From positions 4,689,501-4,753,500 of the forward strand of contig NZ_CP083952.1 in NCBI RefSeq assembly GCF_006442545.2: a DNA stretch of 64,000 bases, in the 5' to 3' direction. The stretch is from Mesorhizobium sp. B2-1-8. GTDB taxonomy: Bacteria > Pseudomonadota > Alphaproteobacteria > Rhizobiales > Rhizobiaceae. A model generated the notes under the pieces. It was not told the DNA's origin. It saw only the letters and a list, made by a program, of their open reading frames with translations, and did no database searches. A program made the position numbers and the translations under genes. Shown here in pieces: positions 1 to 8,544 of this stretch; positions within the stretch are counted from its first letter, which is position 1, and each line of letters begins with the position of its first letter.

Positions 1-371
1 ACGCCGGCGAGCGAGCGGCCACTCTCGACGACGGCAACGCTGACGCACCAGGTCCGCTGGCCTTCGAGGAAGCCGCGCGTGCCGTCGATCGGGTCGACAA
101 CGAAGGTGCGGCGCGCCGAAAGCCGCGCCGAATCGTCGGCCGTCTCTTCCGACAGCCAGCCATAGTCCGGCCGCGCCGCAAGCAGTGTCTGGCGCAGATA
201 CGCATCGGCGGCATGATCAGCTTCGCTGACCGGCGAGGTGCCGCCCTTCATCCAGACCTGCGGATTGTTGCCGAAGTAGCGCATGGCGATAAGACCGGCC
301 TCGCGGGCAGCGTCGCGCAGTAGCGGCAGGTCCAGATCGGCGCTGGCAGTGGTCAGGTCATGCTCCGGCAA
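1..371 (-). CDS. inositol monophosphatase family protein (partial, 3' end outside window)
   Basis: N-terminal part of a Mg-dependent phosphatase of the inositol monophosphatase/CysQ superfamily. About 120 residues are visible. They include the metal-binding WLSEET motif and the family signature VVDPIDGTRGF; both supply the acidic metal ligands. No ATG is available. The likely starts are TTG at 371, giving LPEHDLTTASADLD, or CTG at 356; the gene overlaps the end of the upstream tldE-like gene by about 14 bp, so the two are probably cotranscribed. The substrate could be inositol phosphate or 3'-phosphoadenosine 5'-phosphate (CysQ type); the visible part does not decide. Family assignment is firm, start and substrate are not. 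Confidence 0.82.
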   Translation of the reverse strand, partial: MPEHDLTTASADLDLPLLRDAAREAGLIAMRYFGNNPQVWMKGGTSPVSEADHAADAYLRQTLLAARPDYGWLSEETADDSARLSARRTFVVDPIDGTRGFLEGQRTWCVSVAVVESGRSLAG

Positions 372-1701
372 GGGTCATGCCTTCGATCAGGAGGGTCGGG
401 GCGGCGGTGCCGAAATTACGGTCGAGGTCATTCGCCGGCACCATGTTGAGGAACATCGTCTTCAGGTTCGAGGCGATGGTGACTTCGGCTACCGGATAGG
501 CAAGCGCGCCATTTTCGATCCAGAAGCCCGAGGCGCCGCGGCTGTATTCGCCGGTGAGCATGTCGACGCCCTGGCCAAACACTTCGGTGACGTAGAAGCC
601 GGTCTTGAGCGAGCCGATCAAATCCTCCGGCGAGCGCTCGCCCGCCTCTATGGCGAGGTTCGTCGACGACGGCGAGACGGAGGAGCCGCCGCGCGCGCCG
701 CGACCGTTGGTGACAAGACCGAGTTCCCGGGCCGCCGATGTCGACAGGAACCAGTGGTTGAGGACACCCTTGTCAATCATCAGGAGCTTCTCGCCCTCGA
801 CGCCTTCGCCATCGAATGGGCGCGAGGCCTGGCCACGACGCCGCAGCGGGTCGTCGGTGACGGTGATGGCGGCAGCGGCCACCTGCTTGCCCATCATGTC
901 GCGCAGGAACGAGGTCTTGCGCGCGACGGAAGCGCCGTTGATGGCGCCGGCGATATGGCCGGCAATGCCGCGCGCGACGCGCGGGTCGAACACCACGTCG
1001 ACCGGTCCGGTCGCCGCCTTGCGCGCGCCAAGGCGGCGCACCGCCCGTTCACCGGCCTTGCGGCCGATATCCTCGGGCGCGTCGAGATCGGCAAAATGCT
1101 GGCGCGAGGAGAATTCATAGTCGCGCTCCATGCCGGTGCCCTCGCCGGCGATCACGCTGGCCGAGCGCGCAAAGCGCGAGGCGACATAGTGGCCGAGAAA
1201 ACCGTGCGAGGTGGCCAGAACCAACCCGCCAAGCCCGGCGCTGGCATTGCTGCCGGACGAATTGGTCACGCCCTTGACGGCGAGAGCCGCCGCCTCGGCC
1301 GCAAGGGCGGCTTCCTTCAACTGATCGGCCGACACTTCCGTCGCGTCGAACAGGTCCAGATCGCGCGTCTGCCCGGCGAGCAGCGCGGGGTCGGCAAGAC
1401 CCTGGTAGGGGTCCTCGGGAGACACCTTGGCCATGGCGACGGCCCGCTCGGCAAGCGCCTTCGGATCGGAGGCGGCGGTGGCCGATACGCTGGCCACACG
1501 CTGGCCGACGAAGACCCGCAGCGAAACATCGTCGCCCTCGGACGCTTCGGTGTTTTCGACCTTGCCAAGCCGCACCGAAACGCCGGTCGAGCGGCCACGC
1601 ACCGCGACGGCGTCCGCGGCATCGGCGCCGGCGCGTTTGGCGGCCTCGACCAGGGCCGCGACGCGGTCCGTCAATTTCGCGGCGTCGAGCTTGTCGGTCA
1701 T
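358..1701 (-). CDS. pmbA: TldD/PmbA family protein (TldE-like metalloprotease subunit)
   Basis: A 447-residue protein of TldE/PmbA length and character. In enterobacteria TldD and TldE form a heterodimeric metalloprotease that digests unfolded peptides; TldD carries the zinc site and PmbA/TldE is the partner subunit. Visible family features are the N-terminal region with DVSLRVFVGQRVASVS, a central GMERDYEFSSRQHFADLDAPEDIG segment and the C-terminal stretch with YSRGASGFWIENG and FLNMVPANDLD. ATG start at 1701. No tldD is seen in the window, so the partner must be elsewhere. It heads a minus-strand pair with the phosphatase gene that overlaps its stop codon. Confidence 0.88.
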   Translation of the reverse strand: MTDKLDAAKLTDRVAALVEAAKRAGADAADAVAVRGRSTGVSVRLGKVENTEASEGDDVSLRVFVGQRVASVSATAASDPKALAERAVAMAKVSPEDPYQGLADPALLAGQTRDLDLFDATEVSADQLKEAALAAEAAALAVKGVTNSSGSNASAGLGGLVLATSHGFLGHYVASRFARSASVIAGEGTGMERDYEFSSRQHFADLDAPEDIGRKAGERAVRRLGARKAATGPVDVVFDPRVARGIAGHIAGAINGASVARKTSFLRDMMGKQVAAAAITVTDDPLRRRGQASRPFDGEGVEGEKLLMIDKGVLNHWFLSTSAARELGLVTNGRGARGGSSVSPSSTNLAIEAGERSPEDLIGSLKTGFYVTEVFGQGVDMLTGEYSRGASGFWIENGALAYPVAEVTIASNLKTMFLNMVPANDLDRNFGTAAPTLLIEGMTLAGA

Positions 1702-1864
1702 GCACTTGATCCTGTTTCTTCAGCCTGTCCGGAAGGCAGGTGCTGCCGCACCATCTATTGTTCCAATGCCGCTTGTGCAATGGCAGAAGGGCAATCAGGA
1801 TGTCGCGATCAAATCGCCCGCAAAGAGCGGACATCGCGGTTTTTGCCTATCTGGAGCCCTCGCC

Positions 1865-2281
1865 GTGACGCCTTTCCATCTTGCCTTTCCGGTTCGTGAT
1901 CTCGATGAAACCCGAACTTTCTATGGTGAGGTGCTGGGCTGCGCGATCGGCCGCTCGTCGGCGACGTGGGTCGATTTCGACCTTTACGGCCACCAGATGT
2001 CGGCGCATCTGCGACCGCAGGTCGCGCAAGCCGCCAGCGACGGCAAGGTCGACGGCATTTTGGTGCCGATCCCGCATTTCGGCGCCGTGCTCTTGATGGA
2101 CGACTGGCAGCGCCTGGCGAACCGGCTGGAAGCGCGCGACGACATAGACTGGCTGGAGCGCCCAATGGTGCGTTTCAAGGGCGAGCCTGGCGAACAGGCG
2201 ACGCTGTTCATCCGCGACCCCTCGGGCAACGCCTTGGAATTCAAGGGCTTTCGCTCACTGGAGCAGGTTTTCGCGCATTGA
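1865..2281 (+). CDS. VOC (glyoxalase/bleomycin-resistance fold) family protein
   Basis: A 138-residue vicinal-oxygen-chelate protein. The N-terminal FHLAFPVRDLDETRTFYGEVLG and the C-terminal FIRDPSGNALEFKGF are the two classic half-motifs of the glyoxalase fold. The metal-ligand pattern is consistent with His (FHLAFPV, residue 4) and Glu (ALEFKG). GTG at 1865 is chosen because the motif-bearing domain begins exactly there; the open frame continues upstream only as antisense of the tldE-like gene. It converges on epmA with 26 bp between stop codons. The substrate is unknown; lyase, dioxygenase and antibiotic-binding members exist in this family. Confidence 0.82.
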   Translation: MTPFHLAFPVRDLDETRTFYGEVLGCAIGRSSATWVDFDLYGHQMSAHLRPQVAQAASDGKVDGILVPIPHFGAVLLMDDWQRLANRLEARDDIDWLERPMVRFKGEPGEQATLFIRDPSGNALEFKGFRSLEQVFAH

Positions 2282-2307
2282 AGTGAGGGCCGGCGGCGGC
2301 CTGTCGT

Positions 2308-3354
2308 TCAAGATGCCGCGACCGGCGTCCAGATCACGTCCTCGATCTTCTGCGCTCCTGTCGCCAGCATGACCAGGCGGTCGAAGCCGAGCGCGATGCC
2401 GCTGGCCTGCGGCATGATGGCAAGGGCGGCGAGAAAATCCTCGTCCAGCGGGTAGCGCTCGCCATAAATACGCTCTTTCTCGTCCATCTCGATGATGAAG
2501 CGCCGGCGCTGCTCGGCCGCGTCCGTCAACTCGCCAAAGCCGTTGGCGAGCTCGACGCCGCAGCAATAGAGCTCGAAACGTTCGGCGACGCGCGGATCCC
2601 GGGGGCTCGGTCGGGCGAGTGCCGCCTCGGCGACCGGATATTCGCACAGGATGGTCGCCCGCCCCTGCCCGAGGAACGGCTCGATCTTTTCCACCATCAC
2701 GCGGCTGAACAAATCCGCCCAGCTGTCATCAGGCGCGGTGCGCAGGCCGGCCTGGACCAGTGCGGCATGAAGCGCGTCCCGATCCGTGCCGCCATCGACG
2801 GTGACCGTGGCCAGCAGATCGATGCCGGCATGGCGGCTGAAGGCGTCCGCCACGGCCAACCGCTCCGGTTCGACGAACGGATCGCAGTCGCGGCCCCGGA
2901 AGGAAAAGCGCGTGGCCCCTGCCCGTGTCGCGGCCAGCGCCAGCAGATCGGCGCAGTCGCGCATCAGGCTTTCATAGGTTTCCCCTACCCGATACCATTC
3001 GAGCATGGTGAATTCGGGATGATGCAAGGGGCCGCGCTCGCGGTTGCGGTAGACGGCCCCCAGGCTGAAAATGCGCTGTTCCCCGGCGGCAAGCAGTTTC
3101 TTGCAGGCGAATTCCGGCGAGGTATGGAGATAAAGCGGCGAGCGGACGCCATCCGGCCCGACCGCTTCCGTGGCGAAAGCCGCCAGATGCGCCTCGTTGC
3201 CGGGCGAGACCTGCAGCGCGGCCGTCTCCACCTCGATGAAGTCGTTATGGGCGAACCAGTCGCGCAAGGCAGCCGTCAGCCCGTTGCGCAGCATCAGGCG
3301 GGGACGGCGGTCGGCATGGACATGCGGCGTCCACCAGGGCGACGCGGCGGTCAT
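2308..3354 (-). CDS. epmA: elongation factor P lysine (R)-lysyltransferase EpmA (GenX/PoxA)
   Basis: A 348-residue class II lysyl-tRNA-synthetase-like protein without the N-terminal tRNA anticodon-binding domain, the hallmark of EpmA. It activates beta-lysine and attaches it to the conserved lysine of EF-P. Class II motifs are visible: motif 1 near residues 30-50 ([16 protein letters not shown]), motif 2 around [26 protein letters not shown], and motif 3 near the C-terminus ([17 protein letters not shown]). It lies back to back with efp (172 bp between the starts), which fits its role as the modifying enzyme. The lysine 2,3-aminomutase partner EpmB is not between them or elsewhere in the window. 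Confidence 0.93.
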   Translation of the reverse strand: MTAASPWWTPHVHADRRPRLMLRNGLTAALRDWFAHNDFIEVETAALQVSPGNEAHLAAFATEAVGPDGVRSPLYLHTSPEFACKKLLAAGEQRIFSLGAVYRNRERGPLHHPEFTMLEWYRVGETYESLMRDCADLLALAATRAGATRFSFRGRDCDPFVEPERLAVADAFSRHAGIDLLATVTVDGGTDRDALHAALVQAGLRTAPDDSWADLFSRVMVEKIEPFLGQGRATILCEYPVAEAALARPSPRDPRVAERFELYCCGVELANGFGELTDAAEQRRRFIIEMDEKERIYGERYPLDEDFLAALAIMPQASGIALGFDRLVMLATGAQKIEDVIWTPVAAS

Positions 3355-3525
3355 GAGCGGATTGAAGGCGTGCCAGAGCGCCCCATGTCAGTTCGCGCCG
3401 ATGTCAGTTCGCCCCCATGCCAGTTCGCATTGGGGGGCTGGCGGTTCGCGCCAAGATGCGCTAGGCCCCCATCCAGCGCCGCGCAAGCCGGCAAACGCCA
3501 GTCAACTCTCGCAGGATTTAAAACC

Positions 3526-4095
3526 GTGGTGAAAGTCATCGCCAGTTCGCTCCGCAAAGGCAATGTCGTCGACAAGGACGGCAAGCTTTATGTGATCCTC
3601 TTTGCCGAAAACATCCACCCGGGCAAGGGCACGCCCGTGACGCAGCTCGACATGCGGCGCATCGGCGACGGGGTGAAGGTGTCGGAGCGCTACCGTACCA
3701 CCGAACAGGTGGAGCGCGCCTATGTCGAGGAGCGCGAGCACACCTTCCTCTACGCCGACGGCGAAGGCTATCACTTCATGAATCCGGAAACCTATGACCA
3801 GGTGGCGGTGTCGGAAGCCGTGGTCGGCGACGCGGCGCCTTATCTGAAGGAAGGCATGCCGGTGCAGGTGTCACAGTTCAACGGCATCGCGATCGCCCTG
3901 GTGCTGCCGCAGCGCGCCACTTTCGAAGTGGTCGACACCGAGCCGACCACCAAGGGCCAGACGGCGTCGTCCTCCTACAAGCCCGCCGTACTTTCCAATG
4001 GCGTGCGCACCACCGTGCCGCCGCACATCGCGCCTGGCACCCGCGTGGTGGTGATGACGACGGATGGGTCCTATGTGGAGCGGGCGAAGGACTGA
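3526..4095 (+). CDS. efp: elongation factor P
   Basis: A 189-residue EF-P, the usual length. It relieves ribosome stalling at polyproline stretches. Three beta-barrel domains are implied by an N-terminal KOW-like part ([12 protein letters not shown]), the loop [15 protein letters not shown] with modifiable Lys34, and the C-terminal OB fold ending in [22 protein letters not shown] at 3526 is chosen because it gives the canonical MVKVIASS start; a second GTG follows directly. The longer open frame upstream is antisense to epmA. The presence of Lys34 together with adjacent epmA supports beta-lysylation. Confidence 0.96.
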   Translation: MVKVIASSLRKGNVVDKDGKLYVILFAENIHPGKGTPVTQLDMRRIGDGVKVSERYRTTEQVERAYVEEREHTFLYADGEGYHFMNPETYDQVAVSEAVVGDAAPYLKEGMPVQVSQFNGIAIALVLPQRATFEVVDTEPTTKGQTASSSYKPAVLSNGVRTTVPPHIAPGTRVVVMTTDGSYVERAKD

Positions 4096-4199
4096 GGGTA
4101 AGCGGTCGGTTCAGCCGGCATCTAGACCAATGCCGGCACCCATCGGCGGCGCGACAACAACGACTGACACGTGGTTCTGCTTCATCGCGTTTCCGTGCC

Positions 4200-4988
4200 T
4201 CAGGTGTCGGCAATGGGCTTGCGCCACCAACCGCCGGTCCAGTCTATCTCGTGCATCTGCGCGGTGATGTGGTTGCGTGCGCGGTAATCTTCGACCGCCT
4301 GGCGGCAGGTAGGCAATGCCAGATCATCGATGATAACGAACCCGCCGGGCGACAGCCTTGGATAGAGCGCTTCCAGACTGTCCATTGTTGATTCGTACAA
4401 ATCCCCGTCCAACCGGACCAAAGCGAAAGGACCTGCTTTCAGACCCGGCAGGGTGTCGCCGAACAGTCCTTTGACGAAGACGACCTGCTCATCCAACAGG
4501 TCATAGGCCGTAAAATTCGCTTCAACCTGCCCCTGGTCGATCGCCAACTGGCGGAATTCGAACAGCCTGTCGCCCCGATCGGCGGGAAAATTCTCCGGAT
4601 CCGGCGGCGGCAGGCCATCGAATGAGTCGGCAACATAGACCTTTCTGTCTGTGATCGCGTTGGCGGCCAGCACGCCGCGCATGAGGATGCAACAGCCGCC
4701 TCGCCAAACACCGGCTTCGATGAAATCGCCAGGCACCCTCTCATCGAGCGCACGCTGGACGAGATCGCGCACGTTGGTTAGGCGCTTGATGCCCGCCATC
4801 GAATGGGCAACCGTGGGCCAATCACGGCCATTGAGCCGATCCTCGCGATTGAACGGCGTAGACTCGCCGACTTTCGCAGGATCCATCACTTGCGAGCCAG
4901 AGCCGTAGATAGTGTTGGCGATAACCTTGATCAGGAGATCTGTATAGAGGCGGTTCACAATCGGCCTTTCATGCATTGCATTCCACAT
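4200..4988 (-). CDS. TylF/MycF family O-methyltransferase
   Basis: A 262-residue S-adenosylmethionine-dependent O-methyltransferase of the macrocin-methyltransferase (TylF) family, which usually methylates sugar hydroxyls. Visible motifs are the SAM-binding GDFIEAGVWRGGCCILMRG (about residues 90-108), VYVADSFDGLPPPD, and the metal/substrate region RLDGDLYESTMDSLEALY followed by LSPGGFVIIDDLALP, where Asp residues bind Mg. ATG at 4988; a second in-frame ATG lies 12 bp downstream. It is divergent from another methyltransferase-like gene and stands alone without glycosyltransferases, unlike its relatives in polysaccharide clusters. Function inferred from family: methylation of a surface sugar. 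Confidence 0.85.
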   Translation of the reverse strand: MWNAMHERPIVNRLYTDLLIKVIANTIYGSGSQVMDPAKVGESTPFNREDRLNGRDWPTVAHSMAGIKRLTNVRDLVQRALDERVPGDFIEAGVWRGGCCILMRGVLAANAITDRKVYVADSFDGLPPPDPENFPADRGDRLFEFRQLAIDQGQVEANFTAYDLLDEQVVFVKGLFGDTLPGLKAGPFALVRLDGDLYESTMDSLEALYPRLSPGGFVIIDDLALPTCRQAVEDYRARNHITAQMHEIDWTGGWWRKPIADT

Positions 4989-5103
4989 CGGAATATTGCT
5001 GTTGCGGATATCCGGTCGAAATGCAACTGAACGATCGTCCGCTGGCGATGGCCTGTCTAAAGCGCCGTGCCAGGAGTCGTAACCAATCGCCAGGAGCCAT
5101 CCA

Positions 5104-6027
5104 ATGCTAACCCCAGATCATGCGATAGGCGTGATTGAGAAGCTCGATATCTCCATTTTCAAGGTAAAGACCGAGACCACTCTCAGTGACCGCAAGAGTT
5201 TTCTGCGTGTCCAGAATTTCGTTCGATCCGTACTCGGTCGCTATGTGTACCTGGAGGTGGGCTCACATCTGGGTGGAAGCCTTTTTCCCCATCTGATTGA
5301 TCCTGCCTGCGAGGCAGTGATATCGATCGACCCACGGCCGCTGATGCAGCCCGATGAACGCGCGCAGGTCTTTCATTACCCCGAAAACTCAACCGCCCGA
5401 ATGATCGCGACACTGTCGGATTGGCTTCCTCCTGAAGCAATGGCCAAACTTGCCACGCTCGATAGCGACGTTTCCAATGTGATCCCCGGCACAGTCAAGG
5501 CCAGTGCTACCCATGCGCTTATTGACGGAGAACACACGAACAAGGCTTGTTTTTCAGATTTCGTCGGCACTTTGCCGCTTATGAAATCGGACTGCGTCAT
5601 TGCCTTCCATGACGCCAACCTGATTGCGGACGCAATAATGAATGCGGAGCGTCTTCTCGATCATCTCGGCATCCCGCATATGACGGTATTCCTGCCTGAT
5701 ACGGTGGCCGTCATGGGTCTCGGCAGTCTGGCATCGGCGGTCCAGGATCAGCTTCAGCCTCACGCTTTGGACCGCCAGACTTATCTCGACCGATCGCAGC
5801 GGCAATTATGGTCTCAAATAACGAAGGTGCATTCCCCAGCGATCGAGGCCGAAATAGCACGCATGCATTCCGACAATACAAAGCTGACCGAGGAAATTAA
5901 CAGCCTGCGGCAGGACAATCTGCACGCGCGGGCTCACCTGGCGGCCATGATCTCCAGTACGACTTGGCGCACCTCCGCTCCAATCAGAGCCGTTGTGGAT
6001 CGGATCAAGCGTCGCTTCGCGCGATGA
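5104..6027 (+). CDS. class I SAM methyltransferase-like protein with C-terminal coiled coil
   Basis: A 307-residue protein. The N-terminal two thirds resemble a Methyltransf_24 Rossmann domain: VYLEVGSHLGGSLFPHLI (motif I), ISIDPRPL at the end of strand 2, HALIDGEHTN and VIAFHDANLI. Residues about 240-275 form a heptad-like coiled coil (EAEIARMHSDNTKLTEEIN). The C-terminal TTWRTSAPIRAVVDRIKRR resembles tails found on rhizobial polysaccharide glycosyl- and methyltransferases. CAGGAG 8 bp before ATG 5104 supports the start. Base composition is lower in GC than the flanking genes, suggesting transfer together with the divergent TylF gene. Substrate unknown; surface glycan modification is inferred. 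Confidence 0.7.
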   Translation: MLTPDHAIGVIEKLDISIFKVKTETTLSDRKSFLRVQNFVRSVLGRYVYLEVGSHLGGSLFPHLIDPACEAVISIDPRPLMQPDERAQVFHYPENSTARMIATLSDWLPPEAMAKLATLDSDVSNVIPGTVKASATHALIDGEHTNKACFSDFVGTLPLMKSDCVIAFHDANLIADAIMNAERLLDHLGIPHMTVFLPDTVAVMGLGSLASAVQDQLQPHALDRQTYLDRSQRQLWSQITKVHSPAIEAEIARMHSDNTKLTEEINSLRQDNLHARAHLAAMISSTTWRTSAPIRAVVDRIKRRFAR

Positions 6028-6187
6028 GTATCGAAACTACGGCGACATTACCCTGGTGATGCAACGGCCTGGGCTGGCCGCGGCCCTCGACCTCAACAGC
6101 ACCTACCTCGGTTTGCACCCGTGACAAGCACCGTGCGAACGCGCATCAGATCAGGATCAAGGTGACAGGCATTGTCCGCCCCAAGGT
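6028..6187. other. intergenic gap with no recognisable gene
   Basis: One plus-strand frame stays open to a TGA at 6121 and reads like protein (YGDITLVMQRPGLAAALD) but has no start codon. It may be a decayed gene end. Nothing else is seen. Confidence 0.3.
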
Positions 6188-7048
6188 TCAGTTCAAACCG
6201 CGCTTACGCCTATTGGCGTCGGAGCGCATCTCTAGGACCTTCTCCAACTGCCGCTTTAGCTCATCCTTGATTTCAACGGTCTCGTTCATCAAGGCGTCGA
6301 TCCTCAGGAAATCGAGCACCCGGTATTTCGACACCGCCGGACGGACCAATATGTCGGGCTGGCATTGTTTCAGCTTGCTGGCGATGATCGACTGCATCAT
6401 CAGCTGCGTGGCGCCGAACATCAGGTCGACGGAGGTCGGCTGTTTGCGGTCGGCCTCTTCCGGGGCGCCGACCACGTCGACGCCGATGATGATGTCGGCA
6501 TCCTTCTCGATCAGGTCGAACGGCACGGGATTGTAAATGCCGCCGTCGATCAGCAGCCTGCCGTCGCGCATCACCGGGCGGAACACGGCGGGAATGGCGG
6601 CCGAGGCGGCAAGGGCGGAGTGCAGGTCGCCGTCGTCGAACACGGCGAGCTTGTGGCCGAAATAGTCCGTCGCCGTCACCTTCAGCGGGATTTTCAATTC
6701 GGCGAAGGTCTCGGGAATGGCATCGGGCAAAAACGCCTTCAGGATGCGCTCGACATTGAACTGGCTGACCCGGATGCCGCCTTGCATAGCTTCCGCGATC
6801 GTGCCTGGCCGCGCCCGCCACATGCGGCTCGCAACCTCGGCGCGCCGGCCAAGGATCGAGCGGGCATAATCGTGGATGTCCTTGCCGGTCATGCCGGAGG
6901 CCATGCCGGCGCCCATGATCGCGCCGATCGACGAGCCGGCTATCGCCACCGGCTTGATGCCGAGCTCGTCAAGCGCCTCGATGACATGGATATGCGCTAG
7001 GCCGCGCGCGCCGCCGCCGCCGAAAGCTATGCCGAAAGTCAGGCTCAT
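6188..7048 (-). CDS. patatin-like phospholipase (RssA-type)
   Basis: A 286-residue patatin-like serine hydrolase. The oxyanion-hole motif FGGGGARGLAHIHV (residues 9-22), the nucleophile elbow GSSIGA and the catalytic Asp in DGGIYNPVPFDL (DGG motif) are all present, so the Ser-Asp dyad is intact. The length and HLYR-free C-terminus match bacterial RssA-like proteins, which hydrolyse membrane phospholipids. The start ATG at 7048 overlaps the TGA of the upstream M16 gene (ATGA). It is the last gene of the run M16-M16-patatin, pointing to a shared envelope-maintenance role. No signal peptide, so it is likely cytoplasmic or membrane-associated. Confidence 0.9.
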   Translation of the reverse strand: MSLTFGIAFGGGGARGLAHIHVIEALDELGIKPVAIAGSSIGAIMGAGMASGMTGKDIHDYARSILGRRAEVASRMWRARPGTIAEAMQGGIRVSQFNVERILKAFLPDAIPETFAELKIPLKVTATDYFGHKLAVFDDGDLHSALAASAAIPAVFRPVMRDGRLLIDGGIYNPVPFDLIEKDADIIIGVDVVGAPEEADRKQPTSVDLMFGATQLMMQSIIASKLKQCQPDILVRPAVSKYRVLDFLRIDALMNETVEIKDELKRQLEKVLEMRSDANRRKRGLN

Positions 7049-8544
7049 CCCTTGCCGGCCCCGGCCAGCGGCGGTCCGACCACCATGATGGTCGGCTCGG
7101 CCGTCAGCAGCTTCTTCGCCACCGCCTTGACCTGATCGAGTGTCACCGCGTTGATGTAACCGGTGCGGCGCTGCATGTAGTCGATGCCGAGATCGTCGAG
7201 CTGCAGCTCGACCAGCGTCGCGGCGATGGAGCTCGACGAATTCAGATTGTTGATCGCATAGGCGCCGATCAGATATTTCTTGGTCGCCGCCAGTTCGGCC
7301 TCGGTCGGGCCATCCTGCGCCAACCGCTTGACGACGTCGCGCACGATGCCGAGCGTCTCGGCGGCGCGGTCGGAACGCGTTCCGGCGGTGACGATCAGCG
7401 CGTCGGCGTGATCCTGGTTTACCAGCGAGGAATTGACGCTGTAGGCCAGCCCGCGCTTTTCGCGCACCTCCTGGAACAAGCGCGAGGTGAAGGTGCCGCC
7501 GCCAAGGATTTCGTTCATCAACGCGGCCGGGAAGAAATCCGTCGACTTGCGCTTCACGCCCGGCCAGGCGAGCTGCAGCGAGGTCTGCGGCAGGTCGTAA
7601 TTGACCTCGACATGCTGCGCCAGCCTGGGCTCGATATCGGCGACAGGGGCGAGCGCCTGGTTTGGCGGCAGGTCGCCGAACACCATGTCGAGCTTCTTCT
7701 TCAGCGTCTCGGCGTCGATGGCGCCGACCACGGCGACATGCAGGCCGCCGCGCGCGAACACCGCCTTGTGCAGTGCCTCGAGGTCGGCCTGCGTGACCGC
7801 GGCGATGCTCTGTCTGGTGCCCTGATCGGAGCGCGAATAGGGGTGATCGCCATAGACGGCGCGCGCCCATCGGTTCTGCGCCACCGTGTCCGGGTCGTTC
7901 TCGTTGGCGACGATGCCGGACAGGACCTGGGCGCGGATGCGGTCGATCGGCGCCTGGTCGAAGCGCGGCTCGTTGACCGCCAGCCGCAACAGGTCGAAGG
8001 CTTGGTCGCGCTGTTCGGCCAGCATGCGCATGGAGCCGTAGACGCCGTCGCGGGTCTCGTCGAAGCTCATTTCGGCGCCGGCGTCGTCGAGCTTGACCTG
8101 GAAGGCTTCCGAATCGAGCGGGCCAGCGCCCTCGTCGAACAGGCCGGTCATCAGATTGGCCAACCCTTCCTTGCCCGGCGGATCCTGTGTCGAACCACCA
8201 CCGAAGACGAAACGGATGGCGACAACAGGCACGGAATAGTCCTCGACCAGCCAGGCCGTGACACCCTTCGGCGAGGTGACGGACTGGATCTCCATGGCGC
8301 GGGCGGCAAGCGCCGGCAGGATAAGGAAGAGGATGGAGAGGAACAGGGTTGCGATGGCGTGCAGGGCCTTCCCTTCTCCCCTTGTGGGAGAAGGTGGCCG
8401 AGCGAAGCTCGGTCGGATGAGGGGTGCTCCAGCTTGACGCTGCCCGCGCTCCGTCCAAGACCCCTCAACCGTCTCGGCGCTGCGCGCCGATCCACCTTCT
8501 CCCACAAGGGGAGAAGGGAAGACATGGTGGTGCTCGCTCATCAT
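7045..8544 (-). CDS. M16 family peptidase, inactive-type subunit with an in-frame RIME insertion
   Basis: A 499-residue M16B-family protein. It has the M16 fold (FGGGSTQDPPGKEGLANLMTGLFDEG, later GGGTFTSRLFQEVREKRGLAYS) but lacks HxxEH; the equivalent position reads GLANLMTGL, so it cannot bind zinc itself. It is therefore the non-catalytic partner of the active M16 protein encoded just upstream, as in heterodimeric bacterial M16B pairs. The start ATG 8544 overlaps the stop of that gene. Residues about 9-60 are encoded by a palindromic repeat (8368-8521), and the hydrophobic signal sequence (ATLFLSILFLILPALAARA) follows only after it. A start downstream of the repeat cannot be excluded, but no ATG precedes the signal region there. 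Confidence 0.88.
   Translation of the reverse strand: MMSEHHHVFPSPLVGEGGSARSAETVEGSWTERGQRQAGAPLIRPSFARPPSPTRGEGKALHAIATLFLSILFLILPALAARAMEIQSVTSPKGVTAWLVEDYSVPVVAIRFVFGGGSTQDPPGKEGLANLMTGLFDEGAGPLDSEAFQVKLDDAGAEMSFDETRDGVYGSMRMLAEQRDQAFDLLRLAVNEPRFDQAPIDRIRAQVLSGIVANENDPDTVAQNRWARAVYGDHPYSRSDQGTRQSIAAVTQADLEALHKAVFARGGLHVAVVGAIDAETLKKKLDMVFGDLPPNQALAPVADIEPRLAQHVEVNYDLPQTSLQLAWPGVKRKSTDFFPAALMNEILGGGTFTSRLFQEVREKRGLAYSVNSSLVNQDHADALIVTAGTRSDRAAETLGIVRDVVKRLAQDGPTEAELAATKKYLIGAYAINNLNSSSSIAATLVELQLDDLGIDYMQRRTGYINAVTLDQVKAVAKKLLTAEPTIMVVGPPLAGAGKG
8368..8521. repeat. RIME-type palindromic mosaic element inside the M16 coding region
   Basis: A perfect 30-bp inverted repeat (8368-8397 and 8492-8521, core CTTCTCCCCTTGTGGGAGAAGG) encloses about 94 bp with secondary hairpins, for example GCCGAGCGAAGCTCGG. 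This matches the Rhizobium-specific intergenic mosaic element as I recall it. It is open in the M16 reading frame, contributing roughly 51 residues and no stop codon. Confidence 0.85.

Noticed and set aside
283..1899. Long plus-strand open frame (538 codons) opposite the tldE-like gene
   Set aside because: It is antisense of a clear family member and has Arg/Gly-rich shadow composition with no motif.
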